Assembly: GCA_020444765.1 (NCBI GenBank)
Contig: JAGRHW010000016.1
Location: forward strand, 1-19,824
DNA length: 19,824 nt
DNA from: Gammaproteobacteria bacterium
GTDB lineage: Bacteria; Pseudomonadota; Gammaproteobacteria; Granulosicoccales; Granulosicoccaceae
Reading direction: 5' to 3'
The translations under genes were made by a program, and so were the position numbers. Of this stretch, positions 1 to 6,457 are shown piece after piece (the stretch's first letter is position 1; each line of letters opens with the position of its first letter). Under the pieces are notes generated by a model, which was not told the DNA's origin, made no database searches, and worked only from the letters and a program-made list of their open reading frames with translations.

Positions 1-7
1 TAGCCCA

Positions 8-1132
8 ATGGTTTCCGATTTAATCAGCGAGGTTTCAGGCCTCAAATCATACACAGCACAGTGGGCTGATCTGGCTGGCAATGCCGCTGAGCCGAACCCG
101 TTTTATGAGCCTTGGGCTTTGATCCCGGCGATCGAGTATCTTGATGCAGACAGGGTCAAGATCCTGTTTGTTTGGTCCGATGAAACCCGCCAACTGTTGC
201 TGGGCGTTTTTCCGCTACAGCTCACGGATCGATACCGGGGGTTGCCGATCAAACGGACGGTGCTCTGGAAGCACGATTACTGCTATCTGTGCACACCCTT
301 GATTCGTAGTGGATATGTACAGGCCACCCTCAAGGCGGGTCTGGAAGCGATGGACAGTCACGGGGAGCTATCATCCTTTGCATTGTTTTCCTGGTTGCCC
401 GCCAAAGGCCCTGTCTCGGAGTGTCTGCAGAGCGACACGTTGCCGGGATGGCAGAACAAAGGGGTCAACCAGCGGTTTAGCAGAGCATTCCTTTCCCTGG
501 ATGGTGATTATGAAACTGACTTTCTGTCATCGATCCGGAAAAAACAACGCAAGGAATGGGAGCGCACAAGACGCAGGCTTGAAGAGATGGGCGATGTCGA
601 CGTCATTATCGTCGATCAAGCCTGGTCCGAGGAGAGCGTATCCCGGATGCTCGATGAGTTTCTGCAGCTGGAAAACAGTGGTTGGAAGCATGAAGGCGGC
701 ACGGCCATGCAATGCAACCCTGACCATGCCAGCTATTTTAAAACCATGATGACCGAAGGCATTCGTCAAGGGCAGGCCTTGCTGGTGCAGATCCGGCTCA
801 ATGATGAAATGGTCGCCGCCGTGACGGCTATTATTTCTGCCGGGCGGGACGTTGAGTACACCGTCAAGATGGCGTCCGCGGAGGAACATCAGCAACTTTC
901 CCTGGGTACGCAGGCGATGCTCGAATTGACCAGACATGCCTACACACTCGACGGAGTGACCGCTATTGATTCCTGCGCGGCCGAGGAACATCCCATGATA
1001 AACCGGCTGTGGCGCGATAAAAAAGAAATGATCAACCTGAACTCAACCCGAAAGAACAATCCTTTGAATCTGGTCATTCCCATGACCGATCTGGCAATCG
1101 CTTTGGCGAAAAAAATGAGTCCACAAACATGA
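8..1132 (+). CDS. CelD/BcsL-like GNAT-fold acyltransferase
   Basis: A 374-residue protein of the GNAT superfamily, in the branch annotated CelD/BcsL ('involved in cellulose biosynthesis'). It probably transfers an acyl group in the cytoplasm; the acceptor is unknown. The N-terminal text EPNPFYEPW (residues about 28-36) is typical of this family's opening. A basic stretch SIRKKQRKEWERTRRRLEE (about 176-194) precedes the C-terminal acyltransferase half, which has LVQIRLNDEMVAA and the YTVKMAS-LGTQAMLELTRHA region. No signal peptide or membrane segment is seen. The ATG has no clear ribosome site and the frame is open to the window edge, so the true start could lie upstream, although the length suits the family. 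The stop overlaps the next start (ATGA), so the two genes are translationally coupled. The family assignment rests on motif recognition; the substrate is not predicted. Confidence 0.75.
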   Translation: MVSDLISEVSGLKSYTAQWADLAGNAAEPNPFYEPWALIPAIEYLDADRVKILFVWSDETRQLLLGVFPLQLTDRYRGLPIKRTVLWKHDYCYLCTPLIRSGYVQATLKAGLEAMDSHGELSSFALFSWLPAKGPVSECLQSDTLPGWQNKGVNQRFSRAFLSLDGDYETDFLSSIRKKQRKEWERTRRRLEEMGDVDVIIVDQAWSEESVSRMLDEFLQLENSGWKHEGGTAMQCNPDHASYFKTMMTEGIRQGQALLVQIRLNDEMVAAVTAIISAGRDVEYTVKMASAEEHQQLSLGTQAMLELTRHAYTLDGVTAIDSCAAEEHPMINRLWRDKKEMINLNSTRKNNPLNLVIPMTDLAIALAKKMSPQT

Positions 1133-1980
1133 CGATATTTACCGACGCGGAACACGCAATCCAGGCGGGATTCCCTGAAAGACACTTCACTATCAAGCAC
1201 GGCCTCGACAACACGGAGCTGTTTTCCATGGAGCGACTGATCAAATTGGCAGAGAGTCTGCCGGTCGAGCAGATCGAGTGGAATTCCGGTGATGCAGCAG
1301 TAAGCCAGGACCCGACCAAGACGCCGGGCAACGGCCTGTCACCGGCTGAAACCATTCGCCAGATAGAAAACCATAAATCCTGGTTGGTTCTGAAAAATAT
1401 CGAGACAGACCCGGAATACAAGGCGGTGCTGGATAAATGTCTGGATGAAGTTGAGACGATCGCCGGAAAAAAAGTCACCGGGATCTGTGATCGGGCAGGT
1501 TATATCTTCGTGTCTTCGCCAGGCGCCGTGACACCTTACCATATGGACCCCGAGCATAATTTTCTGATGCAGATACGCGGTTCCAAAACCATGTATATCT
1601 ACGATCAGCGTGACCGCGAAGTTCTCAAGGAAGAACAAATAGAAAATACCTATTATGGAGTGGCTCGTCATCGGAACCTGGAATACAAAGAGTCCTTCAA
1701 GGAAAAAGAGGAAGCGGTTACCCTGCAGCCCGGCGATGCATTGCATGTCCCCATCCATGCGCCGCATTGGGTGAAAAACGGTGATGCCGTGTCAATTTCC
1801 CTGAGTATTACATTCCGCTCCGACCAGTCACATAAAGCCGTTCGCCTTCATGTTTTAAATGCGAGACTGCGTAAACTCGGATTAAAACCGTCAAACGTCG
1901 GGTATAAACCAGCGATGGATAGCCTCAAGGACGCGGTGTTTCGCACGGCGTTGGGTACCAAGAAACTTATCAGAGGGTGA
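1129..1980 (+). CDS. Cupin_8/JmjC-like Fe(II), 2-oxoglutarate-type oxygenase
   Basis: A 283-residue cupin-like protein resembling Cupin_8/JmjC dioxygenases. The metal-binding signature is visible: HMD at residues 138-140 (His-x-Asp), and a distal His in HAPHWVKN, best H213, after the strand LQPGDALHVP. The segment NFLMQIRGSKTMYIYD between them is typical of this fold. Family members hydroxylate proteins or small molecules using Fe(II) and 2-oxoglutarate; the substrate here is unknown. The ATG overlaps the stop of the acyltransferase gene by 4 bases, so the two products are made together and may act in one pathway, perhaps modifying a surface or secondary molecule (inference). There is no signal peptide. 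The C-terminal 60 residues are basic (RLRKLGLKPSNVGYKP). The next 1 kb holds no gene, so this ends the operon. Confidence 0.72.
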   Translation: MTIFTDAEHAIQAGFPERHFTIKHGLDNTELFSMERLIKLAESLPVEQIEWNSGDAAVSQDPTKTPGNGLSPAETIRQIENHKSWLVLKNIETDPEYKAVLDKCLDEVETIAGKKVTGICDRAGYIFVSSPGAVTPYHMDPEHNFLMQIRGSKTMYIYDQRDREVLKEEQIENTYYGVARHRNLEYKESFKEKEEAVTLQPGDALHVPIHAPHWVKNGDAVSISLSITFRSDQSHKAVRLHVLNARLRKLGLKPSNVGYKPAMDSLKDAVFRTALGTKKLIRG

Positions 1981-2360
1981 GAGTCGGGTTCTTACACGCG
2001 TCCCGTTTACTGAAAGTCGTATATATTAATAGCCGATTGTAGCTCTGGCATTTGTACTCCCGTGATGGGTAGTCATTCGGGTAGCTCTTAAACGCTGTCT
2101 ACTTTCCAATACCGAGTTGTTTCTTGCTGCGCCGCAGATATATCGTGGGCTGGGATGGGAGATGACCGATAGCGGATGAAATCCGGATTGGTTTTTGTAT
2201 TCAAGTGCAAATAATGACTTGACAGCGGATAAGGTAACTCATTAGTGTGTTATGGCCGAATGTTTTTTCAGCAAGCGGTAAGGTGGTAATTCAGGTCACT
2301 GTCGGGACCAGTCTCACTCCCAGCGGCAACGTCGCCGTTGAAAACAAGTTTAGGCAATGG

Positions 2361-2405
2361 AGCCTGTTATCGCTCGCTTTATGCGAGTCGAGACAGGCTT
2401 TTTTT
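2361..2405 (+). terminator. Intrinsic terminator in the intergenic region
   Basis: AGCCTGT (2361-2367) pairs with ACAGGCT (2393-2399). An inner stem CTCGC (2373-2377) pairs with GCGAG (2383-2387) around a short loop. A run of seven T (2399-2405) follows. This is a complete factor-independent terminator for plus-strand transcription. It lies about 380 bases after the cupin stop, far for that operon, so it may end a separate small transcript. Confidence 0.75.
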
Positions 2406-2766
2406 GTGCCTGTCAAATAAAGAGGTGTGTAGATAAAGGCATGGAAGGCCTGTATCAGGAGCAAAGTGCCGGATCTTTGGGCGGCAAGGCTATGTGTTTG
2501 TTCCGGCTTGTTATTGATACCTCAGCCTGGTTGGTATGAGGGCGAACCCGGATTACCGGTACTCTTATCGGTAGGGCTTGTGAGATGAATAAAACAGTGA
2601 TGAAGATAATTGCCGGTGTTATTGATATAAGCATTACATGTATCAGTGTACGGGGCTTGCATATTATCCGATCGAATTGTAAGTGCTCATACAATAGGGG
2701 CTGGAGAGGGTAATTTACGCATGAGAAATGAATGGAAAAAATAAATAATCAACCCGGAGACCGACT

Positions 2767-2811
2767 ATGAAAAAGGAAGATTTCCCAAGTACTCTGAAGT
2801 TGATTGTCTGA
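2767..2811 (+). other. Mini-ORF of 14 codons with good ribosome site
   Basis: ATG at 2767 is preceded by GGAG at 2756-2759 with 7 bases of spacing and encodes MKKEDFPSTLKLIV followed by TGA. It lies about 150 bases before the amiC leader terminator. It could be a leader peptide, the remnant of a lost gene or a chance frame. I do not recognise the peptide. Confidence 0.25.
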
Positions 2812-2921
2812 GACATAGCCTATAGCGAGAAGCGAGTTGTACGTGTTGCAAAAATTTCAAGAATGCCCTAACCTTTCACGAAATCGGAGTATCAGGGCCT
2901 TTGAGGCGTTTAACTCCATGT

Positions 2922-2965
2922 GCAGCGAAGCTTCCTTGTCTGACTGACCTGGGGGCTTTTTTTTT
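2922..2965 (+). promoter_or_regulatory. amiC leader: intrinsic terminator with possible ANTAR hairpin
   Basis: AAGCTTCC (2928-2935) pairs with GGGGGCTT (2951-2958; six Watson-Crick and two G-T pairs) and runs into nine T (2957-2965), so a terminator sits only 35 bases before the amiC start. GC-AGCGAA-GC (2922-2931) can form a short stem with a hexaloop having A at position 1 and G at position 4. Loop bases 5-6 and its 3' stem lie inside the terminator's 5' arm. The same register is seen in the clearer leader at 4974-4985. The stem has only 2 base pairs, and I found no convincing partner hairpin upstream. The terminator is well supported; AmiR control of it is a guess. Confidence 0.55.
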
Positions 2966-3000
2966 GTGTAATCATGTTTGCCGGTACCGATGGAGGTGTT

Positions 3001-4161
3001 ATGCACACTGCAGACAAGGACACGCAGTCATGGCGCGTTGGTGTTCTATTTTCAGAAACAGGTGTTACGGCGGTGATCGAGCGGACCCAGCTCAGGGGGA
3101 CGATTCTTGCAATAGATGAAATTAATGCAAGCGGTGGTATTAATGGAAAATCAATCGAACCGATATTTTACGATCCGGCCTCTTCTCCCTCCAAATATCG
3201 TGCTTTTGCCCAGCAGTTGATAGATGTTGATAAGGTTAACGTGATTTTCGGGTGTTATATGTCAAGCACCCGAAAGGCGGTTTTACCGGTGGTAGAGCGG
3301 AAAAATGCCTTGCTGTTTTATCCAACATTATATGAAGGCTTTGAATTCTCCCCGAACGTTATATATACAGGCGCCGCACCCAATCAAAACAGCCTGCAGC
3401 TTGCCCACTATCTGATGGATACCTTTGGCAAGCGGTTCTACTTCGTTGGATCAAATTATATTTATCCTTATGAGTCTAACCGGATCATGCATGATCTCGT
3501 TCGTCAGGGAGGCGGGGACATTATTGACGAACGTTATCTTGCGCTTGACGCGGTACAGGCTGATTATCTGCCTGTGGTTGAAGACATAAAGGCCTCAAAT
3601 CCGGATGTGATTTTTTCGACGGTGGTTGGCGGTTCTACCGCGCATTTTTACAGGGCCTATGCGGAGGCCGGTCTGGATCCGGAAAAAATGCCGATTGCCA
3701 GCCTGACAACGAGTGAAGCCGAAGTGCGTGATATGGGGGTTGAGGCTGCACGCGGACACTATTCCTCGTCACCGTATTTTGAAACCCTGGACACCGAGGA
3801 AAACAGGGTTTTTGTCAGTAGTTACAAAAACAAGTTTGGAGAGCATGAGCCAATAACGGCAAGCGCTGAAGCTGCTTATTTCCAAGTGCATCTTTTTGCT
3901 GATGGATTGAGACGCTGTGGCAATACTGCAACTGAGAAACTACGTGACGGACTGATGGGGAGTGAGTTTTCTGCACCGCAGGGACGGGTACGGATAGACC
4001 CGGATAATGGCCACACATATCTTTGGCCCAAAATTGCGCGCGTTGATGATAACGGTCAGTTTCAGGTGGTTGCCGCAGCGACCGCTCCGGTCAAGCCCGA
4101 CCCCTACGTTATTTTTCCACGTGCTGATGACTGGAGCCTGCGACAGTTTAAAGTACTTTGA
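3001..4161 (+). CDS. amiC: AmiC, amide-sensing negative regulator of AmiR
   Basis: A 386-residue periplasmic-binding-fold protein without a signal peptide, closely matching Pseudomonas AmiC from recall (opening VGVLFSETGVTAVIER; CYMSSTRKAVLPVVER; YPTLYEGFEFSPNVIYTG; SNYIYPYESN; DVIFSTVVG; ASLTTSEAEV; end PDPYVIF..DDWS). AmiC binds short-chain amides in the cytoplasm. Without inducer it holds the antiterminator AmiR inactive. I chose the ATG at 3001 because GGAGG lies just before it (2992-2996) and the resulting N-terminus aligns with AmiC. An in-frame ATG at 2974 lies just behind the leader terminator and has no ribosome site. amiR follows after 141 bases, and a paralogous exported binding protein is encoded at 5092. 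Lack of a leader peptide separates the sensor from the transporter protein. Confidence 0.93.
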   Translation: MHTADKDTQSWRVGVLFSETGVTAVIERTQLRGTILAIDEINASGGINGKSIEPIFYDPASSPSKYRAFAQQLIDVDKVNVIFGCYMSSTRKAVLPVVERKNALLFYPTLYEGFEFSPNVIYTGAAPNQNSLQLAHYLMDTFGKRFYFVGSNYIYPYESNRIMHDLVRQGGGDIIDERYLALDAVQADYLPVVEDIKASNPDVIFSTVVGGSTAHFYRAYAEAGLDPEKMPIASLTTSEAEVRDMGVEAARGHYSSSPYFETLDTEENRVFVSSYKNKFGEHEPITASAEAAYFQVHLFADGLRRCGNTATEKLRDGLMGSEFSAPQGRVRIDPDNGHTYLWPKIARVDDNGQFQVVAAATAPVKPDPYVIFPRADDWSLRQFKVL

Positions 4162-4171
4162 AAATCGGCTT

Positions 4172-4198
4172 GTCGCTCACTGTAAGCTGACGGTTTTT
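4172..4198 (+). terminator. Possible weak terminator after amiC
   Basis: GTCGCT (4172-4177) can pair with AGC-GAC (4185-4187, 4189-4191) with one bulged T, followed by GG and five T (4194-4198). The stem is short and imperfect. It would reduce read-through from amiC into amiR, which may have its own promoter just downstream. Confidence 0.35.
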
Positions 4199-4223
4199 AT
4201 TGTTCATTGAGAATAGTTATACC

Positions 4224-4251
4224 TTGTTTGTTTTAGTGCACCGCGTATAGA
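4224..4251 (+). promoter_or_regulatory. Candidate sigma-70 promoter for amiR
   Basis: TTGTTT (4224-4229) and TATAGA (4246-4251) are separated by 16 bases. Each hexamer keeps about four of six consensus bases. Its place between a weak terminator and the amiR start supports it, but the match is modest. Confidence 0.3.
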
Positions 4252-4302
4252 TAAAATTGGTTTTCGAGTAAATATCCCTGATCCACATCAGACTGAGGTG
4301 AT

Positions 4303-4914
4303 ATGGAGTACAACGCGAAAGTCAACGAACTGTTGAGAACGCTAAGAACCTTGAGAGTTCTGGTGCTGCACCCGCACGACCGTGAAGGCGAAATCCTAAT
4401 CGAGCAACTCAATCGTATTGGCTGTCAGGTAGAAACCAGCTGGCCATTGCCGGCCACCTTGCCTCCGACATCCGACATCGTTTTTGTCACTGTCAAGGAA
4501 AACGCGCTCGATGAGTTAAGAGACGTTTGTAACGACGACAGACCGTTGATGCCGACCTTGATTGCAATGATTGATTACGAAAGCCCGCTCGTTTTACAAG
4601 CCGTAATAGATATAAACGCGGACGCAGTAATGACCAGGCCAATACGCTCGATAGGCGTGCTGACGAATCTTGTCGCAGCACGGCAAGTCTGGCTAAGGGA
4701 AAAATATCATCGCGAAAAAGTTTACAAGCTTCAGCGAAAGGTCAAAGGTATACAGAAAATAAGTCAGGCGAAAACCATTTTGATGACGGCAAAACAAATC
4801 ACGGAAGATGAAGCCTACAAATTAATCAGGGAACGTGCGATGTCAAAACGTGTTACGACTGAAGAGATGGCGGTGTCAATAATTAACGCAAATGAATTGT
4901 TGCAATCGATTTAA
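4303..4914 (+). CDS. amiR: AmiR, ANTAR-domain RNA-binding transcription antiterminator
   Basis: A 203-residue protein matching Pseudomonas AmiR in length and layout. It has an N-terminal receiver-like domain (LRVLVLHPHDREGEILIEQLNRIGC, then a strand ending IVFVTV, and LIAMIDYESP), a helical linker rich in basic residues (about 120-150), and a C-terminal ANTAR three-helix domain (about 145-200: KISQAKTILMTAKQITEDEAYKLIRERAMSKRVTTEEMA). It lacks the phosphoacceptor pattern of true receivers, as expected for AmiR, which is controlled by AmiC binding. ANTAR proteins bind paired hairpins in leader RNA and prevent terminator formation; a matching target lies 29 bases after this gene. A GAGGTG ribosome site lies just before the ATG. 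The stop codon lies inside the promoter proposed for the next operon. In Pseudomonas, AmiC and AmiR form a complex; here the genes are separated by 141 bases. Confidence 0.93.
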   Translation: MEYNAKVNELLRTLRTLRVLVLHPHDREGEILIEQLNRIGCQVETSWPLPATLPPTSDIVFVTVKENALDELRDVCNDDRPLMPTLIAMIDYESPLVLQAVIDINADAVMTRPIRSIGVLTNLVAARQVWLREKYHREKVYKLQRKVKGIQKISQAKTILMTAKQITEDEAYKLIRERAMSKRVTTEEMAVSIINANELLQSI

Positions 4915-4929
4915 AGTTCTGTTTAAAAT
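4900..4929 (+). promoter_or_regulatory. Candidate promoter of the amide transport-amidase operon
   Basis: TTGCAA (4900-4905) and TAAAAT (4924-4929) are 18 bases apart, matching sigma-70 at four and five of six positions. Transcription would begin near 4936, a few bases before the first ANTAR hairpin, giving a leader of about 155 bases. The promoter overlaps the amiR stop codon. The call rests on the hexamers and the position relative to the leader. Confidence 0.45.
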
Positions 4930-4942
4930 GATTTCCACGAAA

Positions 4943-5018
4943 TAGAGCAATGGCGCTCTAATTTCCAAAAAATGGCAAAGAAGCCCCTACTGAACTTGTG
5001 TTCGTGGGGGCTTTTTTT
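4943..5018 (+). promoter_or_regulatory. ANTAR-responsive antiterminator leader (AmiR target)
   Basis: First hairpin: TAGAGC (4943-4948), hexaloop AATGGC (4949-4954), GCTCTA (4955-4960), a perfect 6-bp stem. After a 13-base linker comes the second hairpin: GGC (4974-4976), hexaloop AAAGAA (4977-4982), GCC (4983-4985). Both loops carry A at position 1 and G at position 4, the known hallmark of ANTAR RNA targets. The terminator's 5' arm AAGCCCCTAC (4981-4990) pairs with GTGGGGGCTT (5004-5013), followed by seven T (5012-5018), so the second hairpin and the terminator exclude each other. AmiR binding should stabilise the hairpins and permit transcription of the operon from 5092. The second stem is only 3 bp, which protein binding would have to stabilise. 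Confidence 0.85.
4981..5018 (+). terminator. Leader terminator before the amide-binding protein gene
   Basis: A 10-bp stem (4981-4990 with 5004-5013, one G-T pair) can continue as GAAC/GTTC (4992-4995 with 5000-5003) around a TTGT loop. Seven T follow. It sits 74 bases before the start codon at 5092 and downstream of a candidate promoter, so it is an attenuator for the operon rather than only an end for amiR. Confidence 0.88.
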
Positions 5019-5091
5019 ATGCGTGACATATTTTCCGGGGTCGTGACGGAATTTTGTTAAAAAACCTCAAGGCGAAGGAGTTGAAGTAATT

Positions 5092-6333
5092 ATGGCTATG
5101 AATAGAAGAACTTTTTTAACGACCGCTGCCGGTGCAGCTGTCACCGCAGGTTTTCCTCATATCTGGATAAAAAACTCAGGCTTGGCTTATGCGGCGGGTG
5201 GTGAGATTAAGGTCGGGATACTCTACTCACTGACCGGAACAACTGCGGTCGTAGAACAGTCACTACATAACGCCGCGCTGATGGCAATTGATGAAATTAA
5301 TGCGGCTGGTGGTATTAATGGAATGAAAATCACCCCGATTATCGAAGATCCGGCATCTGACCCGGCAACTTTTTCCGACAAGGCGCGTAAGCTGGTGGTA
5401 GGTGATCGCTGTGTCAGTGTTTTCGGTTCTTATACTTCTTCAAGCCGCAAAGCGGTTCTGCCCGTGGTTGAAAAACGTCGTAATCTTTACTGGTATCCGA
5501 CTCTTTACGAAGGTCGTGAGTGTTCAAAAAACGTCATTTATACAGGGGCGACACCAAATCAGCAACAAAAAGACTTCATTCCCTGGTTGACTGAAAATTT
5601 CGGTAAACGTTTCTTTATGATCGGCTCGAACTATATATATCCGAAAGAGGAAAATAACGTCTGCAAGATTCTCCTTGATAAATTGGGTGGCGAAGTGGTC
5701 GGCGAGGAGTATGTACCGCTTGGCCATTCAGAATTCAGCTCCGTGTTGAATAAAATCAGGGAAACCAAACCCGATGTCATCTTTTCAACGGTGGTCGGTG
5801 ACTCAGTAATCGCATTACACAGACAATACAAGAGCGCAGGTTTTGATCCTGAAAAAATGCCAATGGCGAGTCTGACCACGTCGGAAGTCGAGATTGCGGC
5901 AATGGGCGGGGAATACGGTGCAGGGCATTTCACCTCGGCGCCTTATTTCATGAACCACGACTCTCCCGAAAACCAGAAGTTCGTGGAAAGCTACAAAAGC
6001 CGTTACGGGGCTGACAGTGTCACTCATTTCGTTTCCGAGCCTGCCTATTTCCAGATGTATCTTTTCAAGAAAGCCGTAGAGAAACTTGGCGCCAGCGATA
6101 TAAGTCCGGAAAACATCCGTGATGCGGTTGTCGGTGAAGAACTGGCAGCGCCTCAGGGGATGGTCAGTGTTGTGTCTGATAATCTGCATACAAACCTCTG
6201 GCCTAAAATTGCCGTTTGCCAGCCAGACGGGCAATTCAAGGTCATCAAGCAATCGACGGAAAGAGTCAGCCCTTTGCCTTACTGGGCATATGAGGGACAA
6301 ACATGTACTAAGGATGGTCTGGTAGGCGCCTGA
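5092..6333 (+). CDS. Tat-exported amide/urea ABC transporter substrate-binding protein (FmdD/UrtA type)
   Basis: A 413-residue branched-chain-amino-acid-type binding protein that should capture short-chain amides or urea in the periplasm. The N-terminus has a twin-arginine signal: NRRTFL at residues 4-9, a hydrophobic Ala/Gly/Thr stretch and a likely cleavage site near AYAAG. The mature part (EIKVGILYSLTGTTAVVE, AIDEINAAGGINGMKI, YWYPTLYEGRECSKNVIYTG, SNYIYPKEENN, DVIFSTVVGDS, ASLTTSEVE, APQGMVSV) matches FmdD of Methylophilus, UrtA and AmiC. It is clearly paralogous to the amiC product in this locus but exported. AAGGAG at 5075-5080 precedes the ATG by 11 bases. An ANTAR-type attenuator precedes it and a stable hairpin follows it. 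UrtA and FmdD are hard to separate by eye; the amidase context favours amides. Confidence 0.88.
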   Translation: MAMNRRTFLTTAAGAAVTAGFPHIWIKNSGLAYAAGGEIKVGILYSLTGTTAVVEQSLHNAALMAIDEINAAGGINGMKITPIIEDPASDPATFSDKARKLVVGDRCVSVFGSYTSSSRKAVLPVVEKRRNLYWYPTLYEGRECSKNVIYTGATPNQQQKDFIPWLTENFGKRFFMIGSNYIYPKEENNVCKILLDKLGGEVVGEEYVPLGHSEFSSVLNKIRETKPDVIFSTVVGDSVIALHRQYKSAGFDPEKMPMASLTTSEVEIAAMGGEYGAGHFTSAPYFMNHDSPENQKFVESYKSRYGADSVTHFVSEPAYFQMYLFKKAVEKLGASDISPENIRDAVVGEELAAPQGMVSVVSDNLHTNLWPKIAVCQPDGQFKVIKQSTERVSPLPYWAYEGQTCTKDGLVGA

Positions 6334-6359
6334 GTATTCTCAACACTGATGTTTGACCG

Positions 6360-6411
6360 GGTACTTGCTCCTGTATTTCTGATAAACCGAATCAGGTTTG
6401 GAGCAAGTACC
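6360..6411 (+). other. Strong intercistronic hairpin after the binding-protein gene
   Basis: GGTACTTGCTCC (6360-6371) and GGAGCAAGTACC (6400-6411) are perfect 12-bp inverted repeats. Inside them, CTGAT/ATCAG (6379-6383, 6391-6395) or alternatively AAACC/GGTTT (6384-6388, 6395-6399) can pair. No T-run follows, so this is not a classic terminator. Hairpins placed after an abundant binding protein and before the permeases often protect the upstream mRNA, giving more binding protein than membrane parts (known for other ABC operons; inferred here). Confidence 0.7.
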
Positions 6412-6457
6412 GCTTTAGTGATTACGTGGTCTAGTTATTCAAACAGGTGATGAGTTG

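Larger units (their letters stand above)
1981..2927. other. Long intergenic region without a convincing gene
   Basis: About 950 bases between the cupin gene and the amiC leader hold no reading frame I would call a gene. They contain one strong intrinsic terminator (2361-2405, listed separately). A TTGACA at 2219-2224 could be a -35 box, with only a poor -10 (TAGTGT, 2243-2248). There is a 14-codon frame at 2767-2811 with a good ribosome site (GGAG at 2756-2759). After the TGA of that mini-frame, the same phase stays open for 19 more codons, so it could be a decayed gene start, a leader peptide or chance. No terminator directly follows the cupin stop codon. Confidence 0.5.

Noticed and set aside
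2238..2418. Open frame reading a protein-like stretch (GKVVIQVTVGTSLTPSG) through the terminator at 2361-2405
   Set aside because: No ATG or ribosome site was found, an in-frame stop lies just upstream at 2235, and a strong terminator lies inside the frame; chance or remnant is more likely than a gene.
2830..2855. Sigma-54 promoter near TTGCA at 2846-2850 before amiC
   Set aside because: The GG of the -24 element is absent at the needed spacing.
2974..3000. Upstream in-frame ATG at 2974 as the amiC start
   Set aside because: It lies just behind the T-run of the leader terminator with no ribosome site, whereas ATG 3001 has GGAGG and aligns with AmiC.
4920..5091. Guanidine or other metabolite riboswitch before the transporter operon
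   Set aside because: The region is fully explained by a promoter, two A1/G4 hexaloop hairpins and a terminator next to an amiR gene; no metabolite riboswitch core was recognised.
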